Made by a program: the position numbers and the translations under genes | Notes under the pieces: model-generated | The model's input: the letters and a program-made list of their open reading frames with translations, nothing else | Databases searched by the model: none | What the model was told of the DNA's origin: nothing | DNA from: an uncultured bacterium | GTDB lineage: Bacteria; Verrucomicrobiota; Kiritimatiellia; RFP12; UBA1067 | DNA: 7,305 nucleotides | Assembly: GCA_946401765.1 (NCBI GenBank) | Contig: CAMIVJ010000130.1 | Location: 1 to 7,305, forward strand | Direction of reading: 5' to 3' | Part shown: positions 1 through 6,504 of the stretch, piece by piece | How positions within the stretch are numbered: the stretch's first letter is position 1 | Layout: the number at the start of each line of letters is the position of its first letter

Positions 1-2331
1 TTCAAGCTGCGCGATGCGGACGGCAACCTCCGCTGCGACCTTGTGCCGGCCTGGCGGGCCGCCGATGGAGCGTTCGGTCTATACGACATAGTGCGCTCGA
101 CTTTCCTTGCGAACGAACTCGACGGCGAGTTCACGCTCGGCACCGGTTATTCGGTGGACGAGAACGGCGATGTGCTTGTGGCGGTCACCGCCGAGGCACA
201 GGGCGGCGGCACAATACGCGTCGGCGAAGGCGAGGCGGCGGCAACCGTCTCTGCCCAGATCAAGCTGGATGGCACAGGGTCCGTAACGCTCACGGCGATT
301 CCAGGCGAAGGATGCAGGCTCTACAGATGGGAGCTTCCCGACGGCGTTGAACCGACCCAGGGCACGGTGTTCGACAATGCCATCGGCATCCCCGCCGCGC
401 AGCCGATCTCCGTCAAGGCGGTCTTCTACGCGCTGTCCGACATGTGCGCGAAACTGGTTGAAGGATCGTTCCGCTTCTACAAGGACGACACCTGCTTGCC
501 AGCAAGCGAGCTTCGTCCCCAAGATGCTCCCGCCAGCATTGCCGGCATTAAAGTGCTTTTCGCAAACGACGCCGAATACCAGGCGCTGGTGCCGTTCACC
601 AATGAACTTGCCACCGCGATGGGTGGCGTTGCGCAACTCCAGGCCGACGTGACTCTCACGGGCGACGCCGACTGGCGAGCAATGGATTTCAACATGAACG
701 GCAAGGCCGTCACTCTCAGAGGCTACGATCTCAAGGTGAGCAGGCCGCAGGGCACGGGACGCTTTTCGGCGGGCAACCTCATCAACCCGCTTTCGGCATC
801 CGGCAATGGTACTTCGACATGGAGCGGGGGGAACGGCTGGTGGAACGTCGGAACCTCGAGCAAAAAAGATGCGCTCTGGTGGAACTTCACGCCGCCCAAA
901 TCACGTAACATCTACATCAATTGCAAGACGAAGAAGTACTCTAGCGGTAACTATACACAGTATATTTACTTTGCTGTCGGTGGAACGGTTTACATGAACT
1001 ACACATATACCGGGCCAAACGCGAGTGAAGTATGGCGAGGACCGTGGGCAAAAGCCGTGACTGGCGGTACGCAGATTCAGGCCATGGTCAGACGCAACAA
1101 CGGCTATTCAGTGATCGGCTTTGTCACCATAAGCCCGGAGAGCCACTTGACTTTCGACATACCTGAAGGAGAGGAATATAGCACGGCCAATCTCAGCTTC
1201 GGTGGAGCGTCCGCTTCGACTTACGAGGGTGACTACGGAATGGGCCTGGAGATCCACAAGACAGGCAAGGGCACGTTGCTCATGGACAAGGAGTGGACAA
1301 TGGCCACCGCGGTTGTCAACGGCACCACCAGGTCGATGGTGGTGGAAGAGGGCCTGGTGAAGAAGGCGTCCGGAAAGACGGCGGGCGGACAGTATTCGCA
1401 GATAGTCGTGGAGGATGGCGCGCAGTTTGACCTGAATGGCCGCACGTACCATGACTACAACTACACGCTCTCCGGTTCAGGCATCGGCGGCACCGGCGCG
1501 CTCACAAGCACGGCGCAGATCGACGCTGCGACTGCCTACGCGCAGAACACCGGAATGTCGTTCCTGCGCGATGTGACGCTCGGCGGCGACGCAACGATCT
1601 ACGCCGCAGGCAACATGGGCATGATCTTCTACAACTACTCTGCGAACACAATGACCATGGGCGGCCACACTGTCACATACGACGGCGTCGAAGATGTTGA
1701 CGGCGAGGGCAACGGCACTGGCGTTGGCGCTTACAGGACGTTCCTCGGAAACATGTCGTATTCCGGCGAGGGCAAGATCGTTGTGGCCAAGAACGGCTGG
1801 GTGCAGGGCCACATCTCCACAGTCACTGCGGGTGGATGCGACGTTGAGGTGTACGGGCGCTACTGGCAGAACACCGGCAGGATCTCGCCCGTGAAGTCGC
1901 TTGTGTTCAAGAAGGGTTCGGCGTTCAGGGAGCTGAACGCCTCGCCTGCGGGCATCACGGTGTATTCGGCCTACGCGCCGAATGAGATTTCGGAGAGCGC
2001 CGATGGATACCGCAAGCACCCGACCGTGCAGCTGGGCGATGCCAGCCACCTCGCTACGACGCTTGACTTCTCGAGTTTGACGGAGCCGTTCGACGACAGC
2101 GAAGACGGCACGCTCACGATATATTCGTCTGCGGCCGACAGGCATGTTGTGACGGTGGAGATCGGCGATCGCACCGAAGGACTGGGATACCGATACCTCT
2201 ACAAGTGGAAGACGCCGCCGGAGAACGTGGAATTCGTGCGTTCGGAAAGAATGGAGCAGCGCAAGATCGTTCTTGAAGTTCGAGCGGACGGTCTGGCCGT
2301 CGCGAAGGGAGCGATCTTGATAATCCGATAG
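1..2331 (+). CDS. Large secreted/surface beta-helix-like protein, 3' part only
   Basis: The frame is open from base 1, so this is the last 776 codons of a longer gene. The first GTG in the window, at 43, is not a credible start, because the residues before it belong to the same domain. In order I see: a segment (about 10-150) with 'DLVPAWRAADGAFGLYD', which resembles the end of the LamG-like modules common in PVC-group surface proteins; a beta domain (about 178-429) with the 'GSVTLTAIPGEGCRLYRWE ... VKAVFY' pattern of InlB-like/bacterial repeats; a 'DVTLTGDADW ... VTLRGYDLKVS' strand motif (646-744); a Trp-rich, AT-richer stretch (about 780-1140); and a passenger-like region (1240-1509) with 'HKTGKGTLLM' and 'VVEDGAQFDLNG', close in style to autotransporter-associated strand repeats. 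A second strand-repeat region covers about 1564-1815. The protein ends in a charged tail and a short 'GAILIIR' strand. I see no autotransporter barrel, LPXTG or PEP-CTERM motif at its C-terminus. It is probably an exported adhesin or a glycan- or host-interacting protein; the substrate is unknown. Confidence 0.85.
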   Translation, partial: FKLRDADGNLRCDLVPAWRAADGAFGLYDIVRSTFLANELDGEFTLGTGYSVDENGDVLVAVTAEAQGGGTIRVGEGEAAATVSAQIKLDGTGSVTLTAIPGEGCRLYRWELPDGVEPTQGTVFDNAIGIPAAQPISVKAVFYALSDMCAKLVEGSFRFYKDDTCLPASELRPQDAPASIAGIKVLFANDAEYQALVPFTNELATAMGGVAQLQADVTLTGDADWRAMDFNMNGKAVTLRGYDLKVSRPQGTGRFSAGNLINPLSASGNGTSTWSGGNGWWNVGTSSKKDALWWNFTPPKSRNIYINCKTKKYSSGNYTQYIYFAVGGTVYMNYTYTGPNASEVWRGPWAKAVTGGTQIQAMVRRNNGYSVIGFVTISPESHLTFDIPEGEEYSTANLSFGGASASTYEGDYGMGLEIHKTGKGTLLMDKEWTMATAVVNGTTRSMVVEEGLVKKASGKTAGGQYSQIVVEDGAQFDLNGRTYHDYNYTLSGSGIGGTGALTSTAQIDAATAYAQNTGMSFLRDVTLGGDATIYAAGNMGMIFYNYSANTMTMGGHTVTYDGVEDVDGEGNGTGVGAYRTFLGNMSYSGEGKIVVAKNGWVQGHISTVTAGGCDVEVYGRYWQNTGRISPVKSLVFKKGSAFRELNASPAGITVYSAYAPNEISESADGYRKHPTVQLGDASHLATTLDFSSLTEPFDDSEDGTLTIYSSAADRHVVTVEIGDRTEGLGYRYLYKWKTPPENVEFVRSERMEQRKIVLEVRADGLAVAKGAILIIR

Positions 2332-2345
2332 CGGATCTGGCAGAC

Positions 2346-2351
2346 GGGAGG
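2346..2351 (+). promoter_or_regulatory. Ribosome binding site that fixes a GTG start
   Basis: GGGAGG lies 4 nt before the GTG at 2356. Translation from this GTG begins directly with a classic signal peptide. The next in-frame Met is about residue 39, inside the propeptide, and would remove the signal peptide. GTG 2356 is therefore the supported start. Confidence 0.75.
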
Positions 2352-2355
2352 CTTT

Positions 2356-5300
2356 GTGAAGCGGTTCTTGTTGTCTTTTGCGTTGTTCGCGGCGTTTGCC
2401 GCATTTGCCACGCCTGTCTCCACCAACGAGGCGGCGACGGCCGTGGCGAACTGGCTTGCCTCAGGGCAGGCGATGGGCTGCACTGGAATGGGCAGCGTTG
2501 CCGGCGTAGAGGCGTACGACGCGAAGGGCGGCACGGGCAGGTTCTACGTCATTTCGCTCAGGAATGATGAAGGCGCGGCGGCGGGATACGTGGTAACCTC
2601 GGCGGACCGTAGCCTGAACCCGGTTCTCGCGTATTCCGAAAGCGGCACTTTCGAGGCGACTGACAAGAACCCGCTCTGGACGATGCTCGGCATTGACGTT
2701 CCCAGCGCCACGAGGGCAATGGAGGCCGCATCGTCCGGCGGAGCCAGGCTCGCGTCGGTTGCGGGGGGAACGTCTGCCGCGAACGGGCAGGACGCCCGTT
2801 CTCCCAGCGCCAACGAGCGGAAGTGGGCGCAGCTGCTGAGCGGCGCGCGCCTGCAAGGCACATCGCTCTCGTCGATCTCCGACGTTCGCGTGAACACGCT
2901 TCTGGAGACGCGTTGGGGCCAGAGCGGCCACGGCGAGAACTACTACACTCCCAAAAGCTACGTTTGCGGATGCGTTGCCACCGCGATGGCGCAGATCATG
3001 CGCTACTGGCGCTACCCTACGCAAAGCATCACGCTCAACTATCCCTACAACGACGACGGCAGCTATGTTGGCCCTGGCAACGGCACGCGGTCCTACGAGG
3101 GAGAAATCGACGGAGAGGCCGGAAGGTGGAACGCGGTGGACGGCTACAAGAAGACCTCGTCCTCCGGCTACACGGCGTGGAGCCCCGCGTTCGGCGGAAC
3201 GTACGACTGGAACAACATGCCGGCTGCGGGTGCGTCGTCCAGCGGCTTCATCTTCACGACTCTGAACGAGACGGAGGCGGCGGCGATCGGCAAGCTCACG
3301 CGCGACTGCGGAATCTCCGTTCACATGGACTATTCGGACGACGGCAGCGGTGCAGCAAACTATCTCGCTCCGAAGCGCCTGATGGATCAGTTTGGCTACG
3401 CGAATGCCGTCGCATACTACCACAAGGGCGGCTGCACGATCGATGAAATCAAGCGGGCTATTCTGCCGAGCCTTGATCTGAAAAGCCCGTGCGGCGTGTC
3501 GGTTCCAGGGCATGCGATCGTGGCGGACGGCTATGGATACAACAACGATACGCTATACGTGCACTTCAACATGGGATGGAGCGGTTCGGACAACGTTTGG
3601 TACAATCCGCCTGACTTGACTGATTCGGGGTATTCCGACTTCAACTCCATCAGCACCATCTACTACAACGTGTATCCGCCGAGCGTGTGTGCCGAAGCAG
3701 GGCGCATGGTCGTGAGCGGCAGGGTGCTGAGCCAATCGGGAAATCCTGTTTCGGGCGTAACGGTGACGGCGCAGAACAAGTCTTCGGGGGCGTCGTATTC
3801 CTCCGTCGCCGCGACGGACTCGAAGGGCATCTACGCGCTGCTTCTCCCGGCAGGAAGCTACAAGGTACGGGCGGCGTCCGGCGAGACTGCCGCAGTCGTG
3901 GACGTTGATGTCCAGAGCGGCGCGAAGTCCGCCACCGTGAACGACAAGGTCGCCGGCTCTACAGTCTCATACGGCAGCTCAAACGGCATAGGCGGAGTGA
4001 ACAGAAACGTGTACGGGCAGGACCTGACGCTCGCCTCGTTGCTTCCCGCGCCCACGTTCTCCCGCACGGGAATGAATGCCGACACCACGTTCTTCGATGG
4101 AACGCTTGACCTTGTGATTTCGACTTCCGTCTCTGGCGCGCAGATCCGCTACACGCTTGACGGTTCTGATCCGTCAGACGCGAGCGCGCTATACAGTGGA
4201 CCGCTCGTGATCAGCGCCTCCTGCACGGTCAAGGCGCGCACGTTCAAGGAAGGAAGCGACGCGAGCGCCGTTGCCTCGACTCATTTCCACAAGCTCGCAA
4301 CAGGCGACAACCTCGTTCTGAACGGCGACTTCGAGCAGCACACCATAGTGCAGAACAGCGGCGCGTGGTCGTATTGCGGCGGAGACGGTTTCTCCTGCGA
4401 GCATTGGAGCTTCAGCGATTCTACGGGACTCGCCGCGCCGAATACGCCCTGGATTGCGGCGGATGCTTTCGGTGGTGGAGCTGGCGGGATGTCCGCGTTC
4501 ATCCAGACCGGCGATGCGAACGTGACTTCGCGGGTCGAGCAGACGATCGCCGTTCCATGTGCCGGAAAGTACAGCTTCGCCTTCACGTATGCCGGACGCA
4601 AGGAGTCGAAATACAGAGGCGCGACGACGTACTTCCAGATCATCAAGGACAATGTCGTGACGGAACTAGCGTCGGTCTGTCCCAATACGGGAAGTTCCGC
4701 CTTGAAGGAGGGATGCGTGGAATTGCCGTCCGCCGGCACGTACACGCTGCGCTTCCACCAGCCCGGCATCTCTGGCGACAGGGCGAACATCGTCGACGAC
4801 GTGTCGTTCAGGCTGCGTCCGTACGAGCCCGTCTTCGCTCCGAAGTCCGGCACCGTCTTCTTCCGGAATGGCCAGCCCGTCGCGCTCTCGTGCGTTACGG
4901 ATGGTGCGGAAATCCGCTACACGCTGGACGGTTCGGAGCCCACGGAGCAGAGTGCGCTCTATGAAGGGCCGATTGCGATCTCCGCGAGCGCCACGATAAA
5001 GGCCCGGGCGTTCATGGCGGGCATAGAGTCGAGCGAGGTCGTTGCCGCCACATACGTGCGAAAGGATATCATCGGCGAGAATCTTGTGCAGAACGCCGCG
5101 CCCGTTCAGGGCGAGGTGCAGACGCTCAGCGTGGCGGCGCCGGGAACCTACGCTGTGTCGTTCGATTATGCCGGGAAGAGCGGACGCTACGGCGAGCGAA
5201 TGGAGCTGCGCCTCGCGAAGGGCGGCGCAACGAACACGCTTGTCTCCGTTGCCGCCACCTCCGCCGGAACCTTTACCACGAACTTCACGTTCGACGTCTC

Positions 5301-6414
5301 ATCCGCAGGCGACTGGGATCTCTTCGTGTACAATCCAGCGAGCGGCGCCACCCAGCCTGTGACGCTCTCGAATCTATCGATATTCATTCCCGAGACCGAT
5401 GAGAGCCTTGGCCAGTACTGGATATACGAGACTGAGCGCACCTTTGGCTCAACCGGCGAATGGAATGCCGAGCCGACTTTCCTGGATGGCAAGATGGGCT
5501 TCGATGGAAGAGAGACGTTCACTCCTTACGAAGAGCAGAACGGGCGGCGCGCGGTGATAACGTTGACGATGTCATTCAACTATATTGCGGATGAAGAACT
5601 CGACTTCGGCGAAATTCCGAAGACCGCGGTTCGGATTGCGGAGGACAAGACATCCGGCAGACGTACGTTCAGCCTCTTGACGTCGGCCGACGGAGCGCCT
5701 GTGTGGCGGAACGTGAGTGCGGAAGGCGCGGGGGAGCCGCAGCTGGATGTTTCCTACACCTTCAAGTTCGCCATGGACTGCGCGGCCGGCACTTTCACGG
5801 TTGCGCTGGTGAACGGAGATGCTGAGACGCCGCTGCTAGACGGGGCCAACGATACGTTTGCGTTCGCGAACCGGCGCCAGACCCCAGTGGAGGAGATCGA
5901 GTTTCAAGGGTCGGTATATCTCGATTCGCTCTATGGCAGCTACGATGACTTAGTCGCCGCATTCGCGGAGGGCGACGTGCTGGCGTTAGCTGGCGGCGCT
6001 CTCTCGGATGGCCTTACCGCCGCGCAGGCTGCATGGCTCAACTCTATGAACGCCTACGACGCGGTGAAGGCGAAGGTGGGCACGATTGGGGCGGACGCCT
6101 TTCTTGACGCGTGGCTGCTGAATCTCGACCTCAGGGAGGAGCCGCTTGGCTCTGGAGCGCTCAAGGTGTCTGGAATAGAGGTCACGGAGACCGAGGTGAA
6201 GGTTTCCGTAAAGCTGGAGCGCACGGGCGCGATGCAGAACGCGGCGATCAACGGCGTCTTGAAGCTCTATGGCGGCACGTCGCTTGATGTGATGGCGCCG
6301 CTGAACGAGACGCCCGTCACGAACGAAGATTTCGCGAGCGGCGATACAGCGCTTTTCGTCTATCCCCGCAGCGGCGAGGCCAAATTCTTCCGTCCTGCGA
6401 TCAGGCAGCGATGA
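2356..6414 (+). CDS. Secreted C10-family (streptopain-like) cysteine peptidase with a long multidomain C-terminal tail
   Basis: The gene encodes a 1352-residue preproprotein starting at GTG. Residues 1-18 are a signal peptide (KR, hydrophobic core, AFA|TP cleavage). Residues about 20-115 match the C10 propeptide style ('GYVVTSADRSLNPVLAYSESG'). The catalytic domain spans about 175-445. The nucleophile is Cys206 in 'GCVATAMAQIMRYWRYP', which parallels the streptopain motif around its Cys192. The catalytic His is His386 in 'PGHAIVADGYGY', followed by Asn405 and Trp408 in 'HFNMGWSG'. 'RDCGISVHMDYSDDGSGA' (316-333) is also typical of the family. After it come a CarboxypepD-regulatory-like beta domain (about 452-525), a chitobiase/hexosaminidase C-terminal-like domain (564-644), a jelly-roll-like domain (652-822), a second chitobiase-C-like domain (825-900), a shorter jelly-roll-like domain (909-1013), a LamG-like region (about 1016-1197) and a C-terminal module (about 1218-1352). 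Classical C10 enzymes are around 400 residues, so most of this protein is tail. Its likely role is an extracellular or surface protease; the substrate is unknown. The gene begins 24 nt after the upstream secreted-protein gene, so co-transcription is likely. Confidence 0.9.
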   Translation: MKRFLLSFALFAAFAAFATPVSTNEAATAVANWLASGQAMGCTGMGSVAGVEAYDAKGGTGRFYVISLRNDEGAAAGYVVTSADRSLNPVLAYSESGTFEATDKNPLWTMLGIDVPSATRAMEAASSGGARLASVAGGTSAANGQDARSPSANERKWAQLLSGARLQGTSLSSISDVRVNTLLETRWGQSGHGENYYTPKSYVCGCVATAMAQIMRYWRYPTQSITLNYPYNDDGSYVGPGNGTRSYEGEIDGEAGRWNAVDGYKKTSSSGYTAWSPAFGGTYDWNNMPAAGASSSGFIFTTLNETEAAAIGKLTRDCGISVHMDYSDDGSGAANYLAPKRLMDQFGYANAVAYYHKGGCTIDEIKRAILPSLDLKSPCGVSVPGHAIVADGYGYNNDTLYVHFNMGWSGSDNVWYNPPDLTDSGYSDFNSISTIYYNVYPPSVCAEAGRMVVSGRVLSQSGNPVSGVTVTAQNKSSGASYSSVAATDSKGIYALLLPAGSYKVRAASGETAAVVDVDVQSGAKSATVNDKVAGSTVSYGSSNGIGGVNRNVYGQDLTLASLLPAPTFSRTGMNADTTFFDGTLDLVISTSVSGAQIRYTLDGSDPSDASALYSGPLVISASCTVKARTFKEGSDASAVASTHFHKLATGDNLVLNGDFEQHTIVQNSGAWSYCGGDGFSCEHWSFSDSTGLAAPNTPWIAADAFGGGAGGMSAFIQTGDANVTSRVEQTIAVPCAGKYSFAFTYAGRKESKYRGATTYFQIIKDNVVTELASVCPNTGSSALKEGCVELPSAGTYTLRFHQPGISGDRANIVDDVSFRLRPYEPVFAPKSGTVFFRNGQPVALSCVTDGAEIRYTLDGSEPTEQSALYEGPIAISASATIKARAFMAGIESSEVVAATYVRKDIIGENLVQNAAPVQGEVQTLSVAAPGTYAVSFDYAGKSGRYGERMELRLAKGGATNTLVSVAATSAGTFTTNFTFDVSSAGDWDLFVYNPASGATQPVTLSNLSIFIPETDESLGQYWIYETERTFGSTGEWNAEPTFLDGKMGFDGRETFTPYEEQNGRRAVITLTMSFNYIADEELDFGEIPKTAVRIAEDKTSGRRTFSLLTSADGAPVWRNVSAEGAGEPQLDVSYTFKFAMDCAAGTFTVALVNGDAETPLLDGANDTFAFANRRQTPVEEIEFQGSVYLDSLYGSYDDLVAAFAEGDVLALAGGALSDGLTAAQAAWLNSMNAYDAVKAKVGTIGADAFLDAWLLNLDLREEPLGSGALKVSGIEVTETEVKVSVKLERTGAMQNAAINGVLKLYGGTSLDVMAPLNETPVTNEDFASGDTALFVYPRSGEAKFFRPAIRQR
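4045..4821 (+). repeat. Intragenic repeat unit 1: chitobiase-C-like plus jelly-roll-like domains
   Basis: Residues 564-822 of the C10 peptidase. The first domain carries 'IRYTLDGSDPSDASALYSGP', the Ig-like CHB_HEX_C signature. The second begins 'NLVLNGDFE' and includes 'AGKYSFAFTYAGR' and 'IVDDVSF', which are typical of carbohydrate-binding-like jelly rolls. A downstream copy begins at 4828. Fold names are assigned by pattern only. Confidence 0.7.
4828..5394 (+). repeat. Intragenic repeat unit 2: shortened copy of unit 1
   Basis: Residues 825-1013 of the C10 peptidase. The Ig-like part aligns without gaps to unit 1: over the 34 residues starting at the two 'IRYTLDGS' motifs (residues 597 and 853) I count 24 identities. 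The motifs lie exactly 768 nt apart (4144 and 4912). The jelly-roll part begins 'ENLVQNAAP', keeps 'PGTYAVSFDYAGK', and is about 65 residues shorter than in unit 1, with most of the segment after the 'NLVLNGDFE' equivalent missing. Confidence 0.7.
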
Positions 6415-6417
6415 AAC

Positions 6418-6442
6418 GCCTGGAGCGCACTGGCCACCAGGC
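6418..6442 (+). terminator. Weak hairpin after the peptidase stop codon
   Basis: GCCTGG (6418-6423) can pair with CCAGGC (6437-6442) across a 13-nt loop, starting 3 nt after the TGA. The position suits a transcript end. The stem is only 6 bp and no T-run follows, so this is at best a weak or factor-assisted terminator, and it may be chance. Confidence 0.2.
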
Positions 6443-6454
6443 ACTAGGCACTAG
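6441..6454 (+). repeat. Tandem 7-bp direct repeat
   Basis: GCACTAG occurs twice in tandem (6441-6447, 6448-6454) and is followed by GCATTC, a partial third copy. It overlaps the likely -35 box of the purL promoter. It could be an operator for a regulator, a simple slippage repeat, or the remnant of a longer intergenic repeat. Confidence 0.6.
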
Positions 6455-6473
6455 GCATTCAATATGATATAAT
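6445..6473 (+). promoter_or_regulatory. Sigma-70-type promoter of purL
   Basis: A perfect -10 box TATAAT lies at 6468-6473. A TAGGCA at 6445-6450 matches the -35 consensus TTGACA at 4 of 6 positions, with an ideal 17-bp spacer. The region is AT-rich against a GC-rich background. The predicted start of transcription is near 6480, giving a leader of about 25 nt that is too short for a riboswitch. Confidence 0.65.
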
Positions 6474-6490
6474 CTTATCTGATTTCCAAC

Positions 6491-6496
6491 GAGAGG
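6491..6496 (+). promoter_or_regulatory. Ribosome binding site of purL
   Basis: GAGAGG lies 8 nt before the ATG at 6505, which is good spacing. The only nearby upstream ATG (6464) is in another frame, so 6505 is the supported start. Confidence 0.7.
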
Positions 6497-6504
6497 CTTT
6501 TACG

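Noticed and set aside
1477..2145. 222-codon open frame on the minus strand
   Set aside because: It is antisense to the beta-helix protein, has Arg/His/Val-rich composition typical of a shadow frame, and has no recognisable motif.
2329..2331. In-frame TAG as a mutation splitting one giant gene
   Set aside because: A good ribosome binding site, a GTG start and a full signal peptide follow directly, so 2356-6414 is a normal separate gene.
2823..3446. 207-codon open frame in another forward frame
   Set aside because: It overlaps the C10 catalytic domain, is Arg-rich and has no motif, so it is an out-of-frame shadow.
2461..3513. 350-codon open frame on the minus strand
   Set aside because: It lies entirely antisense to the catalytic part of the C10 peptidase. 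It is Arg/Ala/Val-rich with no domain, and is the expected shadow of a GC-rich coding strand.
6431..6436. TGGCCA palindrome in the intergenic region
   Set aside because: A 6-bp palindrome is expected by chance and has no supporting context.
6455..6480. Minus-strand promoter in the AT-rich intergenic patch
   Set aside because: The reverse strand has only loose -10-like sequences, and no minus-strand gene is there to be served.
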